Shown: positions 8,696 to 17,160 of the stretch, one piece after another | Layout: the number at the start of each line of letters is the position of its first letter | Numbering within the stretch: the stretch's first letter is position 1 | Assembly (NCBI GenBank): GCA_015063455.1 | Contig: SVUC01000011.1 | Coordinates: 1 to 32,570, forward strand | Direction of reading: 5' to 3' | Source: Oscillospiraceae bacterium | GTDB taxonomy: Bacteria; Bacillota; Clostridia; Oscillospirales; CAG-272 | Length of the DNA stretch: 32,570 nucleotides | The notes under the pieces: model-generated | Database searches by the model: none | Told to the model about the DNA's origin: nothing | What the model saw: only the letters and a program-made list of their open reading frames with translations | Made by a program: the position numbers and the translations under genes

Positions 8696-8714
8696 AATGG
8701 GGTATTCCCCCATT
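8696..8714 (+). terminator. Hairpin AATGGGG-TATTC-CCCCATT between feoA and feoB
   Basis: 7-bp perfect stem followed by CTCTTT; weak terminator. Confidence 0.45.
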
Positions 8715-8728
8715 CTCTTTGACTTGTG

Positions 8729-8744
8729 GTTAGCATTCACTAAC
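8729..8744. promoter_or_regulatory. DtxR/IdeR/MntR-like operator candidate 3 (GTTAGCATTCACTAAC)
   Basis: Third TTAG-N6-CTAA dyad, upstream of feoB. Confidence 0.6.
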
Positions 8745-8865
8745 TCGATTGACAGAATGCTTGAATAAAAGTCTGCAAATATGAATATCACTGATTTTGG
8801 ATAAAATCGAATGATAATTCAGAAGTAAGAAACTTGCCGCGTTTATGCGGAATTTGGAGGTAAAT

Positions 8866-11025
8866 ATGTCAATACGCATTGCTTTGGCCGGAAATCCTAA
8901 CTGCGGAAAAACAACGCTGTTCAACGCTCTTACGGGTTCTAATCAATACGTAGGGAATTGGCCGGGTGTTACGGTAGAAAAGAAAGAAGGAAAGCTGAAG
9001 AAAAACAGTGATGTAATAATCACAGACCTTCCCGGTATTTATTCACTTTCTCCGTATACACTTGAAGAGGTTGTTGCGAGGAATTACCTTGAAGGTGAGC
9101 GTCCTGATGCAATTTTGAATATTGTTGACGGAACAAATCTTGAGCGAAACCTTTATCTCACGACACAGCTTATCGAGCTTGGAATACCGATAGTAATTGC
9201 GATAAATATGATGGACGTAGTCCGTAAGAACGGTGATACGATCAACATAGATGAGTTGTCTCGTATAATCGGTTACAAGGTTGTTGAAATATCGGCGTTG
9301 AAGGGAGAAGGAATTCTGGAGGCTGCTGATGCAGCAATTGAAGCTGCAAAGACAGGTCGTGTTATACAGAATCATCCGTTTTCCGGAACGGTTGAACACG
9401 CTATTGCACATATTGAAGAGGCACTTCTTCACGATCTTCCGGAGGAAAGACAGAGATGGTATGCTGTCAAGCTGTTTGAGAGAGATGCTAAGGTTATTGA
9501 GCAGCTTCGAATAGATAAAAAAATGATAGATCATATTGAGCACGACATTTCTGCAGTAGAGCGTGAAATGGATGATGATGCCGAAGCGGTAATTACAAAC
9601 GAAAGATATAATTACATAACATCGGTGATAAGCAAATGTTATAAGAGAAAATCATCATCAAGAATGACCACATCTGACCGTATTGACAGGATAGTCACAA
9701 ACAGAGTTTTGGCAATTCCGATTTTTGTTGTCGTAATGTGGCTTGTATATACGATCTCTATTGGAACAGTGGGCGACTGGACGGTAGATTTTATGAATAA
9801 TACATTGTTCGGTGAAACTATCATTCCTGCTGTTGCTGACGGTCTTACTTCTATCGGGTGTGCCGAGTGGCTTGTAAGCCTTGTGGCGGATGGTATTGTC
9901 GGCGGTGTTGGAGCAGTTCTCGGTTTTGTTCCTCAGATGCTTATTCTCTTCATTCTTCTCGCGCTTCTCGAGGATTGCGGATATATGTCACGAATCGCAT
10001 TTATTATGGACCGTCTCTTCAGAAAGTTTGGTCTGTCAGGAAAATCCTTCATCCCGATGCTCGTTGCAACAGGATGCGGCGTTCCCGGTGTAATGGCATC
10101 GCGAACTATAGATCAGGATCGTGACAGAAAAATGACGATTATGACAACCTGTTTTATCCCGTGCGGTGCAAAGATGCCGATCGTTGGTCTTATTGCCGGT
10201 GCACTTTTTGGCGGATCCGGACTTGTTGCAACAGCGGCATATTTCATTGGTGTCGCGGCAGTCATCATATCAGGCTTGATTCTTAAAAAATTCAAGGCAT
10301 TCTCGGGTGACCCTGCTCCGTTCGTTATGGAGCTTCCCGCATACCATGCTCCCGTTCCTTCAAACGTGCTTCGCGCGACATGGGAACGAGGCTGGTCATT
10401 CATCAAGCGCGCAGGTACTGTAATTCTCGCGGCTTCCGTTATCATTTGGGTTCTCAACAGCCTTTCATTCGAGGGCGGATTCCACTACATAACAGAAGAA
10501 AATCCCGGAACATCTATACTTGAGCTTATCGGAACACCTATTTCTTACCTCTTCATTCCTCTTGGATTCGGCGGATGGCAGGCAGCAGTTGCAACAATTC
10601 TCGGCCTCGTTGCTAAGGAAGAAGTTGTCGGCGTGTTCGGTACACTTTCTCAGATGCTCGGTGAAGGCGTTGACCTTCTCGGCGAGCTTGACGAAGGCTC
10701 TTACGAGAACGCAGTTCTTATCGGTAAGGAATTCTTCGGCGGATCTAAGCTTTCTGCCTTCTCATTCATGATATTCAATCTTCTCTGTGCACCTTGCTTT
10801 GCAGCAATGGGAGCAATCAGACGTGAAATGAACAACGGCAAGTGGACATTTGCTGCGCTTGGTTGGATGACAGCATTTGCTTACGCAACATCACTTATCG
10901 TTTATAATATCGGTATGCTCTTCACAGGTGCTTTCAGCGTATGGACAGTGCTTGCATTCATCGTTCTCGCGGTGATGGTTTACCTTCTTGTCAGAAAAAA
11001 CAAATACGATCAGAATTCACTTTAA
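8866..11025 (+). CDS. feoB: Ferrous iron transporter B
   Basis: GNPNCGKTTLFNALTG, GNWPGVTVEKKEG, DLPGIYSLSPYT, NMMD GTPase motifs and Gate/Nucleoside-recognition TM region; SD GGAGG upstream of ATG 8866. Confidence 0.97.
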   Translation: MSIRIALAGNPNCGKTTLFNALTGSNQYVGNWPGVTVEKKEGKLKKNSDVIITDLPGIYSLSPYTLEEVVARNYLEGERPDAILNIVDGTNLERNLYLTTQLIELGIPIVIAINMMDVVRKNGDTINIDELSRIIGYKVVEISALKGEGILEAADAAIEAAKTGRVIQNHPFSGTVEHAIAHIEEALLHDLPEERQRWYAVKLFERDAKVIEQLRIDKKMIDHIEHDISAVEREMDDDAEAVITNERYNYITSVISKCYKRKSSSRMTTSDRIDRIVTNRVLAIPIFVVVMWLVYTISIGTVGDWTVDFMNNTLFGETIIPAVADGLTSIGCAEWLVSLVADGIVGGVGAVLGFVPQMLILFILLALLEDCGYMSRIAFIMDRLFRKFGLSGKSFIPMLVATGCGVPGVMASRTIDQDRDRKMTIMTTCFIPCGAKMPIVGLIAGALFGGSGLVATAAYFIGVAAVIISGLILKKFKAFSGDPAPFVMELPAYHAPVPSNVLRATWERGWSFIKRAGTVILAASVIIWVLNSLSFEGGFHYITEENPGTSILELIGTPISYLFIPLGFGGWQAAVATILGLVAKEEVVGVFGTLSQMLGEGVDLLGELDEGSYENAVLIGKEFFGGSKLSAFSFMIFNLLCAPCFAAMGAIRREMNNGKWTFAALGWMTAFAYATSLIVYNIGMLFTGAFSVWTVLAFIVLAVMVYLLVRKNKYDQNSL

Positions 11026-11046
11026 TAATCTTGAAAGGAGTTTAGC

Positions 11047-11211
11047 ATGAACCCTCAGACAATTATCATTGCGGCAATAATCGCAGTAATCTTTATTGCA
11101 ATAGTAGTAAACGAAATCATTAAAAAGAAAAAAGGTCAAAGCTCCTGTGCATGCGGCGGTTCGTGCGACTGCTGCGGCGGTGGATGCCACCAAAGCAAAA
11201 CATCTGAATAA
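11047..11211 (+). CDS. FeoB-associated Cys-rich membrane protein (54 aa), absent from supplied ORF track
   Basis: MNPQTIIIAAIIAVIFIAIVVNEIIKKKKGQSSCACGGSCDCCGGGCHQSKTSE; single TM plus Cys-rich tail; SD GAAAGGAG; directly after feoB. Confidence 0.9.
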   Translation: MNPQTIIIAAIIAVIFIAIVVNEIIKKKKGQSSCACGGSCDCCGGGCHQSKTSE

Positions 11212-11220
11212 CAGAAAAAT

Positions 11221-11243
11221 GTCCCTTACCATAGATAAGGGAC
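11221..11243. terminator. Bidirectional terminator GTCCCTTA-CCATAGA-TAAGGGAC
   Basis: 8-bp perfect stem between convergent feo and GH2 genes; T-rich tail on + strand and A-rich flank. Confidence 0.8.
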
Positions 11244-11249
11244 ATTTCT

Positions 11250-12944
11250 TTATATTTTCAGCTTTTCTGCAATTGAGCGCATTTTTGCAGGATCTACCTT
11301 GAGCACTTTCCTGTCGTAGGAGAGCAGACCGTTTGTTTCATCCTCAACGTCAGAAAGCTGAGTGTAAATATCGCCACACAATCCAAGTGGGATCAGCGGA
11401 ATGATTTCTTCCTCGTAAAGCTTGATGAGAGCATTTTCGAATTCTTCTCTGACTTCGAAAAACTTGTACCCGTATGTCTGTGCAATATTGAATACGTGCT
11501 CCTCGGGTTTGAATGAATATCCTCCGAATTCCGAGAGAAGAATAGGCTTGTCTGACTTTTTGAGTTTCACAGGCTTGAAATAAACATGAGGACTCTCAAC
11601 GTCACTCTCAGCTCCCTTGAACCATCCCGATGCAGTATCGATAAATCTTGAGTTGTCGAGTGACTTTAATTTTTTGTACATTTTTTGGCTTTCAAACTGC
11701 CCCCATCCTTCGTTGAATATCGTCCAATAGCAGATACACGGATGGTTGTACAGCTGCTTTACCGTCGACTCCATTGCGCTGATAAATGCCTCTCTTGATT
11801 TACTGCTGCGGTGCAGGAATTTGTCTGAGAGCTTCTTCAGCCCAACCGTCGGGAGTGCAGTATCACGGATAAATGAGTACGAGCTGTTGTTCACCATATC
11901 TTGAAAAACGATCATCCCCAGCCTGTCGCAATCGTAATAAAACTGTTCAGGTTCAACTTTTATATGCTTTCTCAAGGTGTTAAAACCGAGATTTTTCATC
12001 GAGACGATATCGTTTTCATACGATTTCGGAGATGCAGGGGTGAAAATACCGTCACTGTAATAGCCTTGATCGAGAAGACCGTGGAAGAAATACGGTTTTC
12101 CGTTCAGACAGAGTCGTTTTGTTCCACAGACGGATTTAATCTCCAGGGTACGAAGCGCGAAATATGAGGTTACCTTGTCATTTTCAGACTCAACGGTGAA
12201 ATAATAAAGATAAGGATCCTCGGGTGACCACATTCTCGGGTTGCTGACGGGAAATGTTATTTTTCCGTCATTCAGCTCTCTTGTAATCTCGCCGTCGGGT
12301 GTTCTCAGCGTAACTTTTCCGCAGTCAATACCGTATACAGTAATTGCAGCGAAATCTTCTCCCGTCTCTGTTCTGATATCCTCGATATATTTTTCGGGAA
12401 CACTTTCGATCCATACTGTCTGCCAGATCCCCGATATCGGAGTGTACCACATTCCGCCTCGTTTTTCACATTGTTTACCGTAGGGGAGAACACGATTCTC
12501 AAGCTCATCGCGAACATAAACCTCAAGAATATTTTTGTCGGAAATCGAATCGGTGATATCAAAGGAAAAATGCTCGTATCCCCCTCGATGTTCTCCGAGC
12601 TTTTTTCCGTTCAGAAAGACTTCTGCAATCTGGTCAACAGCACCGAAGTGAAGCAGAACACGATCGCGTATGAATCCGTCGGGCAGTGAGAATTCTTTTT
12701 TGTAGTGCAGCTTAGGATTTTTGCCGAGCCGCTTTCCGATACCTGAGAGAAGAGATTCGGGCGGGAAGGGAACCCGCAATAATCCATTTATTTCTCCGCA
12801 CGAGAATTCCCAATCTCCGTTGAGACAGAAAAAAGAGTCTCGCTGCATCTGAGGTCTCGGATAAACATTCCATGGCATAGAACCGTTTTTTATAAGCTCT
12901 TCGCCTTCGGGAGTATAAAGATCCGCAAATTTTTTTTGCTTCAT
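11250..12944 (-). CDS. Glycoside hydrolase family 2 protein (beta-galactosidase/beta-glucuronidase-like)
   Basis: Sugar-binding jelly-roll N-terminus (LNGDWEF, VFLNGKKLGEHRGGYEHFSFDIT), TIM barrel with WTIFNEGWG acid/base and LLSEFGGY nucleophile motifs. Confidence 0.9.
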   Translation of the reverse strand: MKQKKFADLYTPEGEELIKNGSMPWNVYPRPQMQRDSFFCLNGDWEFSCGEINGLLRVPFPPESLLSGIGKRLGKNPKLHYKKEFSLPDGFIRDRVLLHFGAVDQIAEVFLNGKKLGEHRGGYEHFSFDITDSISDKNILEVYVRDELENRVLPYGKQCEKRGGMWYTPISGIWQTVWIESVPEKYIEDIRTETGEDFAAITVYGIDCGKVTLRTPDGEITRELNDGKITFPVSNPRMWSPEDPYLYYFTVESENDKVTSYFALRTLEIKSVCGTKRLCLNGKPYFFHGLLDQGYYSDGIFTPASPKSYENDIVSMKNLGFNTLRKHIKVEPEQFYYDCDRLGMIVFQDMVNNSSYSFIRDTALPTVGLKKLSDKFLHRSSKSREAFISAMESTVKQLYNHPCICYWTIFNEGWGQFESQKMYKKLKSLDNSRFIDTASGWFKGAESDVESPHVYFKPVKLKKSDKPILLSEFGGYSFKPEEHVFNIAQTYGYKFFEVREEFENALIKLYEEEIIPLIPLGLCGDIYTQLSDVEDETNGLLSYDRKVLKVDPAKMRSIAEKLKI

Positions 12945-13148
12945 AAGCTTATCCCTTCCGATTTTATAAATAGATTTTGCCTTGTATTAAAAATTAAAAA
13001 AAGATTAAAAAACACTTTGTTAATACTTTAGCAATAATTTGCTGACATTAGAAAAACAAATAGATGTTATAATAACTACGATTTTTGCAGTATACTGTAA
13101 AAGATCTTTGTTTAATATCGAATATTCATCAAACAGGAGTGGTGTGAC

Positions 13149-13610
13149 GTGGGTTGGATTATTGATCTTCTGACAAATCCTTTTTTGATTATCAGTTTGT
13201 CATCTTGGTTTATCGCACAGGTTTTGAAAACAATAATTCATTGCTTAATTAACAGAAAGCTTGATATACACAGACTTGTTGGAGACGGCGGAATGCCAAG
13301 CGGGCACTCAGCGACTGTAACCTCCCTCGCGGTGACGAGTGCACTTGTTTATGGGACAGGTTCGTTTCAATTTGCGGTAAGCGCAGTTCTTGCACTTATC
13401 GTTTGTCACGATGCAATGGGAGTAAGACGTGAAACAGGTAAACAGGCGATTGTAATAAACGAGCTTGTCGAAGCGTTTGAGGCACTAAAGATCAAAGATC
13501 TTCCCGAGGTCAAGCTGAAGGAGTTTGTGGGCCACACACCCATACAGGTCCTTGCGGGAATTCTCGTCGGAGTTGTAAATTCATTTATACTGTACTACAC
13601 TATTATTTGA
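13149..13610 (+). CDS. Divergent PAP2 family (DUF212/YuiD-like) membrane protein
   Basis: GDGGMPSGHSATVTSL and HDAMGVRRETGKQA motifs; GTG start with upstream AGGAG. Confidence 0.88.
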   Translation: MGWIIDLLTNPFLIISLSSWFIAQVLKTIIHCLINRKLDIHRLVGDGGMPSGHSATVTSLAVTSALVYGTGSFQFAVSAVLALIVCHDAMGVRRETGKQAIVINELVEAFEALKIKDLPEVKLKEFVGHTPIQVLAGILVGVVNSFILYYTII

Positions 13611-13954
13611 TCGAAACAAAAATGATAAAAGAAAGAATTAAAAAAGTAATTCAGTTTATCTTAAATCCACGGCTTATTCTGTGTCTCGGAATCGCGTGGA
13701 TGATAACAAACGGCTGGGCATACGTTGTCCTTGGAATCGGAACAATTTTTGAGATCACTTGGATGATCGCAGTTGGAAGCGGGTATATTGCGCTTCTTTG
13801 GCTTCCGATCTCACCTGAGAAGATTCTGACCGTTGCAATTGCTATCGCTCTTCTTCACGCTATATTCCCGAATGACACCAAGACTCTCGGGGTTCTTCGT
13901 GAACTTAGCGAAAAAGTCAAGCTTAAAAAGAAGTCAAAGGATCCGGAGAAATAA
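13607..13954 (+). CDS. Small hypothetical membrane protein (start TTG 13607 or ATG 13622)
   Basis: ~110-aa ORF with 2-3 hydrophobic segments, translationally coupled to upstream gene, followed by terminator. Confidence 0.7.
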   Translation: MIETKMIKERIKKVIQFILNPRLILCLGIAWMITNGWAYVVLGIGTIFEITWMIAVGSGYIALLWLPISPEKILTVAIAIALLHAIFPNDTKTLGVLRELSEKVKLKKKSKDPEK

Positions 13955-13986
13955 TTCTTTGCCAAGTAACTGAATTAAAAATATTT

Positions 13987-14012
13987 AGACACGTCTACGT
14001 GTCTTTTTATTT
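13987..14012. terminator. Terminator AGACACGT-CT-ACGTGTCT + T-rich tract
   Basis: 8-bp stem then TTTTATTTTTT. Confidence 0.75.
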
Positions 14013-14018
14013 TTTGTG

Positions 14019-14888
14019 TCATTTTTGTGAGTCGCCTGTACGATAATAACTCGCCCTCATACATCGTCTGCATAGTTCTTCTGCACATTTGTGCCCCGAG
14101 AATCCATCATAGATCCTGCGCGCGCGGGGGGATGAGAGAATTATATCAAGATCTTCGTTGAAAAGATTGCCCAGTGCGAGATCTCCGTTGCGATCAAGAC
14201 AGCACGGCACAACAGTTCCGTCGCAGAGCACACCGATCTGATCGCGGAGTGCGTAACAGAATCCGCTGTCAGAGAGGCTCTCTCCCTGCATATCGGGCCA
14301 ATCGAACTTTTCACCCCATTCAAGAAATACTTTGTCGTGCAGTTTGTAACCTGTCCGCACCTTTTGCCATTCATCAGAAAACACAGTGTGCATTGCCTCG
14401 AGAATCTGATCGTTCTTTTCGTGAAGTGCACCGTCGGCACGTCCGTCAAGGTTCCATAGCCTTAGTGCAACAATGATACCGCGCTCAGCGGCATTTTTTG
14501 CGAAATTGAGACATCCGTCGATGTATTCGGAAAATGACATTCCGGGCGGATTTGCTTCAAAGGCGTGAAGGGAAATATTTACCTTGTACGGTGCCGCGTC
14601 GAGCAGAGAAGCGCCTTTTGTTCTGAGCAGAGTACCGTTTGTGGTAATAATGGACTTTAACCCTTTCTCAGAGGCTGCCGAAATAAATCGGGGAAGAAGA
14701 GGATGTGCTGTTGGCTCGCCCATAAGATGATAATACAGAAATTCTGCCCAAGAGCCGAGTTTGTTTATAAGGAGCAAAAATTCATCTTCATTCAGCGCTC
14801 GGCTGACTCTGTCAGTTCCGGGACAGAATGCACAGTTCAGATTACAGCGATTAGTTATCTCAAGATAAACTTTACGGTGAATTGCCAT
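14019..14888 (-). CDS. Radical SAM protein with SPASM domain
   Basis: YLEITNRCNLNCAFCPGT (CxxxCxxC), GEPTAHP, C-terminal CDGTVVPCCLDRNGDLALGN...CRRCMRA; SD GAAAGGAG before ATG 14888. Confidence 0.9.
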   Translation of the reverse strand: MAIHRKVYLEITNRCNLNCAFCPGTDRVSRALNEDEFLLLINKLGSWAEFLYYHLMGEPTAHPLLPRFISAASEKGLKSIITTNGTLLRTKGASLLDAAPYKVNISLHAFEANPPGMSFSEYIDGCLNFAKNAAERGIIVALRLWNLDGRADGALHEKNDQILEAMHTVFSDEWQKVRTGYKLHDKVFLEWGEKFDWPDMQGESLSDSGFCYALRDQIGVLCDGTVVPCCLDRNGDLALGNLFNEDLDIILSSPRARRIYDGFSGHKCAEELCRRCMRASYYRTGDSQK

Positions 14889-14944
14889 GGCAGCTCCTTT
14901 CTCAAGCATTTTTCTCAGACGGAAGGTCAATTGCGTAATAAAAA

Positions 14945-14970
14945 GAAAAAGCCGCTGATGCGACTTTTTT
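14945..14970 (-). terminator. Terminator downstream of tRNA-Ser (AAGTCGC-ATCA-GCGGCTTTTTC)
   Basis: 7-bp stem with one G:U then T-run on minus strand. Confidence 0.6.
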
Positions 14971-14973
14971 TCA

Positions 14974-15061
14974 CGGAGAAGGAGAGATTTGAACTCTCGC
15001 GCCGGTAACCCGACCTACACCCTTAGCAGGGGCGCCTCTTCGGCCTCTTGAGTACTTCTCC
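14974..15061 (-). tRNA. tRNA-Ser (anticodon GCT), no encoded CCA
   Basis: Minus-strand GGAGAAG acceptor/CTTCTCC; long variable arm; anticodon loop CTGCTAA; T arm GAGAGTTCAAATCTCTC. Confidence 0.95.
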
Positions 15062-15120
15062 GTATCAAGTATGCGGGATGATCCCGACAGATGCAACCGT
15101 TTCATCACACCTGCCTGTTT

Positions 15121-15149
15121 ATTATATAATAATTGACCGTTTTTGTCAA
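15121..15149 (-). promoter_or_regulatory. tRNA-Ser promoter: TTGACA -17- TATAAT
   Basis: Perfect sigma-A consensus on minus strand (TGTCAA 15144-15149, ATTATA 15121-15126). Confidence 0.85.
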
Positions 15150-15187
15150 TAGTTTTTGAGAAAAAAATATATTTTATTAGATAATGA

Positions 15188-15216
15188 TTGACATTCGGCG
15201 TCAAATATATTACAAT
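15188..15216 (+). promoter_or_regulatory. Transketolase operon promoter: TTGACA -17- TACAAT
   Basis: Consensus -35, near-consensus -10, 17-bp spacing. Confidence 0.75.
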
Positions 15217-15285
15217 AAATATGTTCAAAATTTTTGATGCTTATTATAAGCATCTGTAATCAACCCAAAGAAAGGTATGGAAAAA

Positions 15286-16110
15286 ATGGACATTCAAAGA
15301 AAAACTGAACTCGCTGAAATTGCCCGCAAGATCCGCGTTGGTATCATCGACGCAGTATATTCGGCAAGCAGCGGTCATCCGGGCGGAAGTCTTTCCATCG
15401 CAGATGTACTTACTTATTTATATTTCGAGGAGATGAATATTGATCCCAAGAATCCCCAGTGGGAAGACCGCGATCGTTTTGTTCTCTCAAAGGGACACTG
15501 TGCACCCGGTCTCTATTCCGCACTCGCACAGAGAGGATTTATTCCCGTAGAAGATCTTAAGACATTCCGTAAGACTGACAGCTATCTCCAGGGTCACCCT
15601 GATATGAAGCATACTCCCGGTGTTGATATGTCATCCGGTTCTCTCGGTCAGGGCACATCCGTTTCCTGCGGTATGGCTCTCGCAAACAAGCTCAATGGTA
15701 CAAACGTTCGCGTTTACGCAGTTCTTGGTGACGGTGAAACTCAGGAAGGTCAGGTATGGGAAGCAGCTATGTTCGCTGCTCACTACAAGCTTTCCAATCT
15801 CTGCTGGCTCGTTGACTTCAACGGACTTCAGATCGACGGTCCTATCGCAGAAGTTATGAATCCTGCTCCTTATGACAAGAAGTTTGAAGCATTCGGCTGG
15901 AATGTTGTTGAGTGTGATGCTCACGATTTCGATTCTATCGAAGCTGCTTACAAGGCTGCTCGTGAATGCACAGACCGTCCTACAGTGATCATCTCTCACT
16001 CCACAAAGGGTAAGGGCGTATCATTTATGGAAAACAACGTTGCATGGCACGGTGCTGCTCCGAACGCAGAACAGTACGAGATCGCTATGAAGGATCTCGG
16101 AGAAAGATAA
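15286..16110 (+). CDS. Transketolase N-terminal subunit (alternative start ATG 15277)
   Basis: SSGHPGGSLSIADVL, GHCAPGLYSALA, GDGETQEGQVWEAAM (ThDP motif), HSTKGKGVSFME. Confidence 0.95.
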   Translation: MDIQRKTELAEIARKIRVGIIDAVYSASSGHPGGSLSIADVLTYLYFEEMNIDPKNPQWEDRDRFVLSKGHCAPGLYSALAQRGFIPVEDLKTFRKTDSYLQGHPDMKHTPGVDMSSGSLGQGTSVSCGMALANKLNGTNVRVYAVLGDGETQEGQVWEAAMFAAHYKLSNLCWLVDFNGLQIDGPIAEVMNPAPYDKKFEAFGWNVVECDAHDFDSIEAAYKAARECTDRPTVIISHSTKGKGVSFMENNVAWHGAAPNAEQYEIAMKDLGER

Positions 16111-16155
16111 GTCTCGGATCACGGAAAAAGTTTATTATCGAAAGGAATTATAACA

Positions 16156-17097
16156 ATGGCTGATAAAATCGCTACCCGCGAAGCTTACGGTAAAGCTCTT
16201 GCGGAATTCGGCGCAATATATGAAAATCTCGTTGTTCTTGATGCAGACCTTGCTGCTGCTACTAAGACCGGCGTGTTCAAGAAGGCAATCCCCGAAAGAT
16301 TCTTTGACTGCGGTATCGCAGAAAACAATATGATCGGCGTTGCTACAGGTCTTTCTCTCTGCGGAAAGATCCCGTTCGCTTCTTCTTTCGCAATGTTTGC
16401 GGCAGGCAGAAGCTTCGAGCAGGTTCGTAACTCTGTAGGTTATCCTCACAACAACGTAAAGATCGGTGCAACTCACGCAGGTATCACCGTAGGTGAAGAC
16501 GGTGCAACTCACCAGTGCTGCGAAGATATCGCTCTTATGCGCACCATTCCCGGAATGGTAATTCTCAATCCTGCTGACGCTGTTGAAGCAAGACTTGCAG
16601 TTAAGGCTGCAATCGAATATAAGGGCCCCGTTTATCTCCGATTCGGAAGAATGGCTGTTTCCACTATCTTCGACGATTCTTATGAATTCCAGATCGGCAA
16701 GGGCGTGAAGCTCGCTGACGGTGACGATGTTGCAATTATCGCAACAGGTATTGAAGTTGAACAGGCCCTTCTCGCCCGCGATATTCTCGCTGAAGAAGGT
16801 ATTTCTGCATCTGTTATCAATATCGCAACAATCAAGCCCCTTGATGAAGAACTCATCGCTGCTGAAGCTAAGAAGTGCGGCGTAGTTGTAACCTGTGAAG
16901 AACATTCTGTAATCGGCGGTCTTGGTGCGGCTGTTTGTGAAAGCCTCGCTGAAAAGTGCCCCGTTCCTGTTCTCCGCGTTGGTATCAACGATGAATTCGG
17001 ACGTTCCGGTCCTGCAAAGGAACTTCTCTCCGTATTCAAACTCGACGCTAAGGCTATTGCTGAAAAGGCAAAGGCTGCTGTTGCTCTCAAGAAATAA
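16156..17097 (+). CDS. Transketolase C-terminal subunit
   Basis: ATREAYGKALAE, FFDCGIAENNMIGVATGLSLCGKIPFASSFAMF, THAGITVGEDGATHQ, VTCEEHSVIGGLG. Confidence 0.95.
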   Translation: MADKIATREAYGKALAEFGAIYENLVVLDADLAAATKTGVFKKAIPERFFDCGIAENNMIGVATGLSLCGKIPFASSFAMFAAGRSFEQVRNSVGYPHNNVKIGATHAGITVGEDGATHQCCEDIALMRTIPGMVILNPADAVEARLAVKAAIEYKGPVYLRFGRMAVSTIFDDSYEFQIGKGVKLADGDDVAIIATGIEVEQALLARDILAEEGISASVINIATIKPLDEELIAAEAKKCGVVVTCEEHSVIGGLGAAVCESLAEKCPVPVLRVGINDEFGRSGPAKELLSVFKLDAKAIAEKAKAAVALKK

Positions 17098-17119
17098 TCG
17101 AGAACATAAACAAAAAATT

Positions 17120-17160
17120 GCCGAGACGGTATCACAGAAGATACTGCCTCGGCTTATTTT
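17120..17160. terminator. Terminator GCCGAGACGGTATC-acagaa-GATACTGCCTCGGC + T tract
   Basis: Long near-perfect stem between convergent genes. Confidence 0.85.

Noticed and set aside
9043-9543. 166-aa minus-strand ORF inside feoB
   Set aside because: Shadow ORF of the well-supported feoB GTPase domain.
14971-15228. 85-aa minus-strand ORF
   Set aside because: Overlaps the tRNA-Ser gene and its promoter completely.
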